Shown here in pieces: positions 49,154-59,544 of a DNA stretch of 64,000 nt (its first letter is position 1; each line of letters begins with the position of its first letter). A program made the position numbers and the translations under genes. The notes under the pieces were generated by a model that had not been told where the DNA came from, made no database searches, and worked only from the letters and a program-made list of their open reading frames with translations. This stretch comes from Corylus avellana (Eukaryota; Streptophyta; Magnoliopsida; Fagales; Betulaceae): contig NC_081547.1 in assembly GCF_901000735.1 (NCBI RefSeq), forward strand, positions 11,887,156 to 11,951,155, given 5' to 3'.

Positions 49154-50592
49154 ATTAGGTGGGCACATGACATGCCTAGAATTTATGCATATTTCATTTC
49201 TCTTTGGTATTCTAGGGCTTTTTTTCTTTTTCTTTTTTTTTTTTTTAATGTTTTTGTGATTTTTTTTTTTTTTTTGTTTCCTTGTTCGATGTTCATTGTC
49301 TCGTGTATTGTTTCTAAACACATATCTTGCATGTGTGTAGGGTCAACAATTATGCACTATACATCTGATAATTCATATGTGACTGATCTGCTTTGTTTTT
49401 CTGGATACTGTTGAGGGAGTAAGAGTCATTCTTCTCATGATCGAATTTGTGCACTTTATACTCCTATTAAGTTTGTATTTTTGATATATTTTTGGAAGCT
49501 TTGATAAGACATTTTTTTTTTTTGTTAAGGAAGATAGGCAGTGTTAGTTTAATTAACTTGGCCAACTCGTTAGTTGAACCTACCTCCTAAACATTTCGGC
49601 ATTTTTCTCCTATGTGCTAAAAGCAAAACTATGAAAATTCAATAAATTAAAAAAAAAATTAAATAAATAAATTCAATATGCTAAAAGCATAAAATGTAAT
49701 CAATGACTTATGTTTGCCTCAATGTGCCCCTATAGAAAGAATAAGTGACCAAATCATTGCGGAAACCAATGGTCACTAAAGGACATAGTGAAAAGCGAAT
49801 GATTTGTCTTAGGGGGAGTGTATCGGATGAGGGAGTCTAGGCCATAGCATGATAAGGTTTGAATGTTGATTGATTTAGACTATTTGTCTTTCCTATCCAA
49901 GTTGTCTGTCTATGTTCTTTTCAACTGATAAAATCTTATTTAATGGGAGGTCTCACACACTACACCTTTCGCATGAGTTTACTGAGTTCTTGATTACTTT
50001 GCTGCATTTGCAGAACAAGTTGCTTCATACATATGTTGAATCTCAGATGTTTGTGTAGTATGTTGATTACTCTGTTTTGCTAGGGTGTTCATGAGGACGC
50101 GCATGAGGTGTTGGACATCAATACAAGTTTTTATTTGTGGTCAAATATTTTTTTGTTTGTGGTTTCAGTTTGAGGGGGAGAATTTTTTTTTCATGATCTT
50201 GCATTTCACTCATCATGCATGCGTAGCTTTGATCATACTTATGTTTTTATGACTTTCCTTGGGCTTACTGATGTTTTATTACCCTTGATGGAAATAGATA
50301 GAACACCATAGATGATTTTGATTTTGATATACTTGTTGCATCTATGAATGATATTTGTTTGGTGTTCGAATAGATTTGGTGAGCTATTCATGATTATATT
50401 CTATTCAAATCTGTTATATTATTGGTCATTGTTTATTCCTGTTCAACATATGCCTTGATGAATTTTGTGAGTGTTTCAGGAACCATGGTGACCTTTTGTC
50501 ATTCTGTGACAAAAAGGGGGAGTATATATGGGGGGAGATGATGGGATGTCTCGGCATATTGGTTTTGTCACCGAATTGCCAAAGAGGGAGTT
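49154..50592 (+). other. Non-coding tail of the copia-like element
   Basis: T-rich sequence with G-rich words (GGGGGAGTGT near 49813, GAGGGGGAGAA near 50172, GGGGGAGTATAT near 50517). No trace of protease, integrase, RT or RNase H in any frame. Confidence 0.6.
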
Positions 50593-51493
50593 TGTAAGTA
50601 TTTTTATTGGCTTAATTCGGTTCCAAAATGTAGAGGGTTTACGGGCTCAAATACTGATATAGAATGCTCAGAATCCAATCTCCACCATTCACAATGAGCA
50701 TTCACGTGTCATGAACATCCCTACAAAGTTTCAGCTTAATTAGACCACAAACGCTCATCGATCGGAGCTGTTGATCATGACAGGACAACATTTCCAAAAT
50801 TCAATTTTTCCTCCAATGCTGCCCTATCCATACAGGCCCTTTCCCTGTCCAGACAACAATTCCAGAAACATAAATTCTCTTCCTGCCAAGGCTATCTGGA
50901 CAGCATGACAGCTTGTCCGGATAGCAGTTCTGGAAACATGTTTTTTCGTCCTCTGCAAGGCCCTGTCCGGACACCCCATAGATTTTATGCCCAAAACTTG
51001 TTTTTTAATGTGGGCCCAGGTCTAGGGTTTTGTAGATGTTATAAATACATTCTTATAGAAGAGAAAGGGATCGATTTTGCATCTAGAGTTTGCCGTCGTG
51101 TGCTAAAAGTGTCTTGATATTGATCGTTAGTTCTCTCTTAGAGTGATCGTTTGTTTTACTTGTTGATTGTTAAAGTGAAGTCAATCGGAGTTCCGGTGAA
51201 GAGAGATCACATAGAAGGAGTGCCAGCTGTCTCTGGAAAGGGCTATTGCTGTAGTAGGCAAGTGGGTCGCTTGTTTTATGCAAGATAATGTCAATTGCAA
51301 TGGTTTTGTAAGTGTGACCTTCTTGTAATCCTTTATTCTTTTACTGAGTTAGTTGATTTCTTGGGTTTGGATACCCCGGAAAGGTTTTACTTTTAGAGAG
51401 TTCTCAGATTGGTTTCCTCTTCGTAACTAAAATATCTGTGTTCTTTATTGATTATTGCATATTTGTTTTGGTTGATTATAAATTGTTAGGTCA
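50593..51493 (+). repeat. Copia-like 3' LTR
   Basis: 901 bp, TGTAAGTATTTTTATTGG to ATTGTTAGGTCA, followed by the target duplication GATTT. TGTCCGGACA at 50964-50973 with degenerate copies from 50825. Confidence 0.85.
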
Positions 51494-52627
51494 GATTTAT
51501 TTTTCCATAATTTTGTGTAAAACACCTATATATTCAGAATAGGTGTTATTTGAAGTCAATTAGGTTTTTTTAGATTTCACGACCGGTATGCAACCCAAAG
51601 GCCCTACGTTTTGAAATGAAATTTTCCTACCTCCTAACCCATATATTTCCTGGAAAAGTAAACGTTAAAAAATTTGAACACATACTAATTAAATGCTTTC
51701 TTTCTAGTGAACCTTTCCCCATTACTTTTGAGCACACTAGTCAAGTGGTCGATCACAATCTCCACATGTTGTGTTTGTTGGGAATGAGTAGCATTTGGGT
51801 TATTTATCGAAAAACTAAAGTAATCAATGCCTCCAATAATGCTAAACAAGTATACAGCTCTGCTCAGCACTTTCTCGGCTTCTACATCACCTACTTCTTG
51901 CCTCAGCAACGTCACCACAGTCTTAAAATAGCTTAGCTGCGTTGGGAGATCAATCTGAAATAAAAAAGAACAATCAAGCTATGAAACCTAAAAATTGTAT
52001 GGTACGTTGATTTTTAGGTTGGGCTAACCTATTTTCATGATTTTCAGATGAATTAAGCACAAAGTTGGCATTAGCAAGTAGGCAATTTTATTGAGCTCAT
52101 TTTACAACAAATAACTCAAAATATAAATCTTTCAAACTACCACCTTTATATCAAGTTACAACCAAACAAGCAAAAAACACCCGGTTGCCAAATGAATCCA
52201 TTTTTTTCTTTTTTTTATAAGGGCGCATGCAATCAAGAGAAACATCTCATTTTATTTTGGGCAATAATATGAGAAGTCAACTCAATATTGCCATTTCCCA
52301 AGTTATCTTTATATCAAGTGCGCATATAAGAGTATTCCTATATTGAGCTCTTTAAGCTTAGTTTTTCTCTATTTCTTTTTTGAAAAATTACAAAAAGAGC
52401 TATTTAATAAGCCATCTTCTCTATTTTAAATTTAACTCTTCCAAATATCAAAAGCCAAAAAATAAAAATAGTTATTTAATTTTTTAAGCTTATACATTCA
52501 TTTTCATTCTCTCTCGTTTACCCGGAACAAAAAAAGAATTAAAAGAAACAAAAAATTATTTAACTAAAGTAGATCAGAAAGATGTTGAGATCGAATTTGG
52601 TGTTTGATTCTTTTTAAAAGTGATTCT

Positions 52628-52630
<3 letters not shown>

Positions 52631-52669
<39 letters not shown>

Positions 52670-52677
52670 TAATCAAA
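52631..52677. repeat. (TA)n microsatellite
   Basis: 47 bases of perfect TA. Confidence 0.95.
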
Positions 52678-52885
52678 TTCAACTTTTATTTGAATAGGTC
52701 AACATAAGTACTGCTCTAAGAAGTCTTAACCCCCAAGGTGAATCGATGGTGAATTGGGTCTAGGTATAGTGGAAGTAGAGGCAAATGCGCGAACTGGCTG
52801 CATACGGCCAGGAAAAGGATCCCCCTACCGTACCAATGATCAGGTACTGGTTGTTGCCGGCATCACAGAGGTGCACACTTGCTTT

Positions 52886-54572
52886 AATTTAAATAGGGTC
52901 AATATTATCTTGAAGGGATGATATTCTTTTCATTTTGTTTATTCTTTTGTTGGTAATTAATGGTTTATGATGTTACCCTTTCCCGCAGAAATAAGCATCA
53001 TTGCTTCGTCTAGTGGGGAATTGACGTGAATGTGTGTGGTCGGCATTCGAGATTGAAGCCGTACGTGAATGATTGCAGGGGCAGAAATTCACATGTGAGA
53101 ATAAAATCGTTTCAAATGCTATCCACAACTCTACTCAGACCATCCTAAAATTATATTTTTAAGGTGACAATAAAAAAATCATTAATTCAAAATTTAGTAG
53201 TAATTCATCTAAAATTTAATTATAATTTTTAGTGTCCTGTTAAAAAGTTGTAACTTGAGAGTTTGAGAGTGGTAGTATGCTCGATGAACACAACTGTTGA
53301 ACTCCGCAATGGAGCCTACCATGGGAGAAATACCCCTTGGTTTCTAGTTGAAAAAAACAAAATATAATGAAAACATACCTTAAAGATAAAGTATAAGTTA
53401 AACATAACATTATTGGCTAACAATTAATTTTTGTAGAGTCTTATCACGAAAAGGAAGATAATCTCATCTAAAACCAATTGGTGTCTAGTGAGGGAAGCCA
53501 AAACCTTTTATGCGACATTCGAAATTGCACCCCGTAAGACATGTTCTAAAAGCCGTCCACGTGAGTAGAGTAGCACTGTTTCACCTTAACACAACTCAAA
53601 ATTAAAAATTTCATCTCATACAAGAGTATCTCACCTACACTAATTGCTATAAAATATATTTCTCCCTTGATTTCTAATCTTAGAGTACAGAAGAATACTT
53701 AAGTAGACACCGATAAAAAACCCTAACTTTAATTGTTTTTGAAGTTTAGTAGAGTCTCTTAGTCTCATCACCAAAAGGAAGATGATTCACACCTCAGAAA
53801 GAAAAATTTCATCTCAAACAATGAGTATCTCACCTACGCTAAGTTCTATAGAATATATTTCTTTCTTGATTTCTAATCTTAGAGTGCAAAAGAACACTTA
53901 AGTAGACACTTACAAAAGCCCTAGCTCTAATGTTTTTTTTTTTGGTATCCTAACTTTAATTTAGCTGACTTGAGCCAAATCCATTATTAAATTACCAAAT
54001 AACACTAATTCTTAAAATAGCTGACTTGAGCCAAATCCATTATCAAGATTTCCATTTAGCTTGGCTAGTTGAGTTGAGTTGAGTTGAGTGTTTAGGTCTA
54101 TCATCACGTGCTAAAGACAATGACAAAATGAAGACTTTTGGATTTGTCTCCCCTTGGACATAATTATAAAAGAGACTTTTGTAATTATGTCTCATATGAA
54201 GGGATCCTTTGTGGTGGTTATTTGTTACATTATCTGCATATATCGGCCAGCGACTTTCGGTGCAATTTTTTAGGTCATCTAGTTGAAAGTTTACAATAAA
54301 GAGATAATTCTTTTATTCAATAATTTACACTGTCATGTACATGGATATATATAAATAGAGTGAGTACAAAGTAACTGTTGGTTTTCTAGAGAATTTCCTT
54401 GTATAGCTTGATATGTCTTTCCTTATTTTCACCCATGCTTTGATTGTATTTCCTTAAGTCTTGGTGCATGATATTTCTCTGATTGATTGGGTGTGTTTGA
54501 TGGGATATTTCCTTCTTGATGCAGCACCAGATCTTCATGAGCTGTAGAGGAGTGAGTCACGGCTGATTGGTT
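52886..54572. other. Intergenic DNA with a direct repeat; LTR of copia remnant at its end
   Basis: 53606-53738 is repeated at 53802-53930 (about 85% alike, period about 196; shared wording CTTGATTTCTAATCTTAGAG). TAGCTGACTTGAGCCAAATC is also repeated at about 53962 and 54019. The last few hundred bases up to GGTTAACA (54572) are probably the LTR of the copia remnant that follows, but its left edge is not visible. No gene. Confidence 0.5.
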
Positions 54573-56338
54573 AACAACCCCCCTAAAATTGATGGGGGAA
54601 GACACACCATCAGTTTTCCTTTGAGAAAGTTGAAGCAAATAGAGGATAAACCTTTGGTAAAAATATCCGTGACTTGATCAACGATGGAGATAAATTTCAA
54701 CTAGACATCTTTATTGGCTACTTTCTCCCGGATAAACTGAACATCGACCTCCATTATTACGGGCGTTGAAGACCGGATTAAAGGCCAAAGCAAGCACTCA
54801 AATATTATCACACCAGACTACGGGGCGGGACAAGAAAGGGAGGTGTAAGTGTAGCGTCCCAGATTTTTAAAGTCTTATTTTAGAGATATTTATTTGATGA
54901 TATATTATTCATATTAGGTAATGATATTTATTCTTGAAGAATTGATTAGATCATATGAATATTATAGGAATGAATATTGATTTGAGGTTATTATGTCATG
55001 ATGTTGATTTTATATGAGAGATTATATCTTGATTATTTTATTGGGAGATTTAAGAGATTTGATAATTCATGATTGATTAATATAATTGGGAGTATGATTG
55101 TGATTATTGGTGATTGATTTAATGAGATTTTATCAGTTGAGGAAATCGTGGGATTATTAATGGAAATTAGGTACTGGAGATCTTATTGGTTTATTTTAAT
55201 GAATTTGAGTGATTGGCCTAAACCACTTTCACGCCAACTTTCCCTAGCACCACTAAGTATTCTTTCAATTTTATTATTTCTCTTGCTTTCCCACTATACC
55301 GATAATGCTTCTCCCTTCTTTGTTTCTTTACTTATTTATTCTCATCCCTTTGAACCAAAGAAAACGAGAGAGGCAGACTTGAGAGAATGAGTGTTTGGGC
55401 AAGAGTTAGTGAATGGGAAATTTATGGATAAGGATCAATTGCAGCAGAATGGGTTTCAACAAGTAATTACCTTTGATGATCTATTCCTACAATCACTGTA
55501 AGTATTCTTACTTACTGAGTATGATATTGATATCCAATAATACAAATTCTTGTGGTTTTATAACTTGTCTATCATTTTGATATATATAATTCAACAATGA
55601 TTTATATTGTCGGAAATCAATTGACTCACTACTTCACAGTTTTTGTAGTGCTTGCAGGAATGGAAAAATCAAGGTAATTATGCAGTTATGATTAGAGATT
55701 CATATTGAGATGTACAAAGATTCCAAGTTGGTTAAGTTTTGTCTAGAGTTTAGACTGTCGGATAGATTTGTATAAATGCATTGTACGACATAGCTTTGGG
55801 TATTTTTGTATAAAGAAAAGTATTTTAATGGTATTGTTTTGTATTCAAAATTTCAGTTTTTCCGCTATATGAGATTATTTCAGCGTAACATTCGAATTTA
55901 TTTACAAGATAAAAGAAGAGAAATATCGGGATGTTATAGTAAGTCTTCGAACATCATACGAAGCCAATAAAATTCAGCCACTATCATTGCTAAAGCCCGA
56001 TATTTAGCTTCAGTGCTACTACGAGAGACAATAGGCTGCTTTTTAAGCAGCCTAAGAAACAAGACAGGGACCCAAGAAAACACCATAGCCCATGGTGGAG
56101 CGGCAATCATCTGGGCCACCAGCTTTGTCCGAATCGCTATAGGCATGAAGGTCAAGAGAACCACGTGTAAAGTAGAGGCCATGGTCCACTGTGCCTTTGA
56201 GGTAGTGAACGGCATGTTTGGCCGAAGTCCAGTGAGCTATAGTGGGAGCATGAAGGTGTTGGCAGAGTTGGTTTACCGAGTGGGCAATTTCAGGTCATGT
56301 GAGGGTGCAATATTGCAAGGCACCCACAACACTGCGAT
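54573..56338 (-). mobile_element. Copia RNase H / 3' end remnant
   Basis: On the minus strand, 56320-55944 codes for the RNase H side of a copia polyprotein (HWTSAKHAVHYLKGT, GLYFTRGSLDLHAYSDSDKA, STEAKYRALAMIVAEFYWLR), with stops and a frame change; 54840-54600 holds the end (TKGLSSICFNFLK in degraded form), followed by a polypurine-like tract at 54573-54600. The two halves are separated by the solo LTR at 54850-55938. The right side is cut by the CACTA element at 56339. Confidence 0.75.
54850..55938 (+). repeat. Solo LTR nested in the copia remnant, TSD GTAAG
   Basis: 1089 bp, TGTAGCGTCCCAG to GGGATGTTATA, flanked by GTAAG at 54845-54849 and 55939-55943. The first 60 bases match the solo LTR at 21738-23468; the terminal CA has become TA. 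Confidence 0.8.
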
Positions 56339-56339
56339 C

Positions 56340-57575
56340 GCTACAAGAAATTTGGTCATTAGCAACCAAATTATTAGCGGCGACCCCAAAGTTGCCGCTA
56401 ATGAGGGGTCATTAGCGGCGACTTTTAAAAGTCGCCGCTAATGAGGGGTCATTAGCGGCGACTTTTAAAAGTCGCCGCTAATAGCGGACGCTAAATAGCA
56501 AAATAGTTGATATTTAGCAACAACACTAATAGCGGCGACCTGTGTTGCCGCTATTTACTACCCATCAGCGGCAACATTACCAAGTTGTCGCTGTTAGGCA
56601 CTCAATAGCGGCGACTTGAGTTGCCGCTATTTAAACACAATTAGTGGCAACAATTCATTGCCGCTATTATGAGTGCAACAACGGCAACTTCAAAAGTTGC
56701 CGTTATTGGAGGATCAATAGCGGCGACTTTGGTAGTTACCGCTAATTGTCCAGACAAAAAACAAATAAAAAAATACTTGGCCTAATAGCGGCAACATAAA
56801 GTTGCCGCTATTAAGGGCCTAATAGCGGCAACGTTAAAAGTTGCCGCTATTGGAGGATCAATAGCGGCAACTTTAGTAGTTGCCGCTAATCGTCCAGACA
56901 AAAAACAAATAAAAAAATACTTGGCCTATTAGCGGCGACATAAAGTTGCCGCTATTGGAGGTCCTAATAGCGGCCACTTTAAAAGTTGCCGCTATTAGGC
57001 ACTTAATAGCGGCAACTTTGTAGTTGCCGCTAATCGTCCAGACAAAAAACAAATAAAAAAATACTTAGCCTAGTAGCGGCAACATATTGTTGCCGCTATT
57101 AAGGGCCTAATAGCGGTAACTTTAAAAGTTGCAGCTATTGGAGGATCAATAGCGGCAACTTTAGTAGTTGCCGCTAATCGTCCAGACAAAAAACAAATAA
57201 AAAAATACTTGGCCTAGTAGTGGCAACATAATGTTGCCGCTATTAAGTGCCTAATAGCGGCAACTCTAAAAGTTGCCGCTATTGGAGGATCAATAGCGGC
57301 AACTTTGGTAGTTGCTGCTAATCGTCCAGACAAAAAACAAATAAAAAAAATACTTGGCCTAGTAGCGGCAACATTAAGTGGCCGCTATTAAGGGCCTAAT
57401 AGCGGCAACTTTAAAAGTTGCCGCTATTGGAGATCAATAGCGGCAACTTTGGTAGTTGCCGCTATTCGTCCAGACAAAAAACAAATAAAAAAAATACTTG
57501 GCCTATTAGCGGCGACATAAAGTTGCCGCTATTGATCCCTCAATAGTGGCAACCTTAGTATTTGCCGCTATTTAC
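56340..57575. repeat. CACTA subterminal hairpin array with a 144-bp period
   Basis: Dozens of inverted pairs of the form TAGCGGCAAC...GTTGCCGCTA with 4-12 base loops; the early copies use GGCGAC/GTCGCC. The spacer word GTCCAGACAAAAAAC starts at 56748, 56892, 57036, 57180, 57324 and 57468, five intervals of exactly 144 bases. Each unit carries three hairpins and a short A-rich spacer. Known CACTA elements carry short subterminal motifs bound by the TNPA-type protein; these hairpins probably play that role. Confidence 0.85.
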
Positions 57576-57856
57576 CACCGAAAAAAAAAAAAATAAAAAA
57601 ATTAATTAATTAATTAAATTATAAATATTGGGGCAATGCTATTGACCTTACATATATAATAGAAAAGATTATTTACCAAAAATTCACCTCCAATAATATG
57701 TCATTATTTCTTTTATATTAATTATTGGTGAATTTTTTTCTATTTTCTATTCTTATTTTTTATAAAAAAATCAATATTTATTTTTTCCTTTTAAAGAGAA
57801 CAAATTCTCGTATTAATTATTATTGAAGTTTTCTATTTCTTATTCTTATTTAAATG

Positions 57857-58840
57857 TTTGATCGAACAATCGACCGATCTTGGTGAATTAATTCAATTGA
57901 TCGTGATAGCATCAAATGATCGATCGATCAAGGTGAATTAGTTCGATTGATCGTGATAAGAACAAATGATTGATCGAACATCCGATTGATCCTAATGAAT
58001 TAGTTCGATTGATCATGATAAGAATAAATGATTGATTGAACATCCGATTGATCGTAATGAATTAGTTCGATTGATCATGATAAGATCAAATGTTCGATCA
58101 AACATCCGATCGATCTAAATGAATTAGTTCGATTGATCGTGATATGTTTAAATGATCAATTAAACATCCGATCGATCCTAATGAATTAGTTCGATTGATC
58201 GTGATAGGATCAAATGTTCGATTAAACATCCGATCGATCTAAATGCTTTAGTTCGAATGATTGTGATATATTTAAATGATCGATCAAACATCAGATTGAT
58301 CCTAATGAATTAGTTCGATTAATCGTGATAGGATCAGATGTTCGATCAAACATCTGATCGATCCTAATGAATTTGCTCGATTAATCTTGATAGAATCAAA
58401 TGTTCGATCGATCTTACTAAATTAATTCGATTGATCGTGATAGGATCAAATTATCGATTAAACATCCGATTGATCCTACTGAATTAATTCGATTGATCGT
58501 GATAAGATCAAATGATCGATCAAACATCCGATCGATCCAGGTAAATTAGTTCGATTGATCGTGATAGGATCAAACAATCGATCAAACATTTGATCGATCC
58601 TAAGGAATTAGTTCGATTGATCACGATATGATCAAATGATCGGTCAAACATCTGATCGATCCTTGTGAATTAGTTCGATTGATCGTGATAGGATCAAATG
58701 ATCAATTAAACATCCGATCGATCCTAATGAATTAGTTCGATTGATCGTGATAGGATTAAATGTTCGATCAAACATCCGATCGATCCTAGTGAATTAGTTC
58801 GATTGATCGTGATATGATCAATTGATAGATCAAACTGGAT
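57857..58840. repeat. 62-bp tandem satellite inside the CACTA element
   Basis: About 15 units with consensus wording CATCCGATCGATCC, AATGAATTAGTTCGATTGAT and CGTGATAGGATCAAATG. The spacing of the AGTTCGATTGATC word is 62 bases through most of the array. A stray half unit lies at 59045-59110. Confidence 0.85.
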
Positions 58841-58855
58841 ATAATTGAAGGTTTG

Positions 58856-59345
58856 TAAGCTTTTAATATTATCTTAGTGCCTTAGTTATATTGATCTTAT
58901 ATTATATTTGGATTTTGTATTATTTTATAATTAATTATAAGATAAATATCAACTTAATGATCTTTATCATAAAAATTTATTAAACAGAAATTTTTAGTTA
59001 ATATTATAATAATAAAAACATATTACAAGAGAAAAATTAAAAAAACAAACATCCGATCGATCCTAATAAATTAGTTTGATTGATCATGATATGATCAATT
59101 GATAGATCAAATTGCATACAATTCTAGGTTCGATCGAACATTCAACTGAACTGTAAGCTTTTTATATTAATTATCTTAGTGCCTTAGTTATATTGATCTT
59201 ATATTATCTTTGGATTTTGTATTATTTTATAATTAATTATAAGATAAATATCAACTTAATTATTTTTATCATAAAAATTTATTAAACGAAAATTTTTAGT
59301 TAATAGTATAATAATAAGAACATATTACAAGAGAAAAATTAAAAA
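58856..59345. repeat. 190-bp direct repeat (58856-59044 and 59155-59345)
   Basis: Both copies contain CTTAGTGCCTTAGTTATATT and ATTATAAGATAAATATCAAC, offset about 299 bases, separated by part of a 62-bp satellite unit. Confidence 0.8.
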
Positions 59346-59406
59346 ATAATAATAATAATAAATAAAATAAATAAATAAAAAATTGTAAGTATAATTTTTT
59401 TATAAA

Positions 59407-59535
59407 AAAAAATACCTCCAATAGCGGCGACACATTGGATCGCCGCTATTTGAGATAATTAGCGGCGACTGTGGTCGCCGCTATTGATTGTACCAAATAA
59501 AATTAGCGCCATCTCTGAAATTGGCGCTAATTTTC
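59407..59535. repeat. Second hairpin block of the CACTA element
   Basis: AATAGCGGCGACACATTGGA...CGCCGCTATT, TTAGCGGCGACTGTGGTCGC and TTAGCGCCATCTCTGAAATT pairs, like the first array; it marks the inner edge of the subterminal region next to the transcribed part. Confidence 0.8.
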
Positions 59536-59544
59536 TGAAATTTT

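Larger units (their letters stand above)
46723..51493 (+). mobile_element. Gag-only copia-like LTR element in GDSL copy 3, TSD GATTT
   Basis: Flanked by GATTT at 46718-46722 and 51494-51498. The 5' LTR is truncated (46723 to about 47299); the 3' LTR is complete (50593-51493). Between them are gag with UBN2-type and CCHC parts, then about 1.4 kb without coding potential. No pol domain is seen. The pre-LTR tail carries GACAAAAAGGGGGAGTATAT and TTTTGTCACCGAATTGCC as in the element at 24960-34908. The deletion at the 5' LTR/leader junction also removed the primer site. Confidence 0.85.
46218..52885 (-). pseudogene. GDSL esterase/lipase copy 3, split by a retroelement
   Basis: Pieces in gene order: exon 1 remnant 52885-52760 (CDAGNNQYLI, then WPY), without the nucleophile motif and with a stop; exon 3 at 51954-51718 (IDLPTQLSYFKTVVTLLRQE and VLSRAVYLFSIIGGIDYF), where the catalytic Asn of the usual GGND block is replaced by Ile and the donor is shifted by one base; start of exon 4 near 51640-51560 ([20 protein letters not shown]); then the 4.8-kb copia-like insertion; rest of exon 4 at 46717-46530 (ALAKLHNKALAQVLKTLESE); exon 5 at 46440-46218 with a frameshift after the Gly-rich stretch, the DGVHTCEKT block (Asp and His kept) and stop at 46218. 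Exon 2 was not found. Not functional. Confidence 0.85.

Noticed and set aside
49043..49321. Lys-rich minus-strand frame
   Set aside because: Made from T runs of the copia-like tail read in reverse.
56013..56441. 142-codon plus-strand frame
   Set aside because: It is antisense to the copia RNase H remnant and runs into CACTA hairpins.
56340..57575. CRISPR-like regular array
   Set aside because: Plant nuclear DNA; the repeats are inverted hairpin words of a CACTA subterminal region, not direct repeats with unique spacers.
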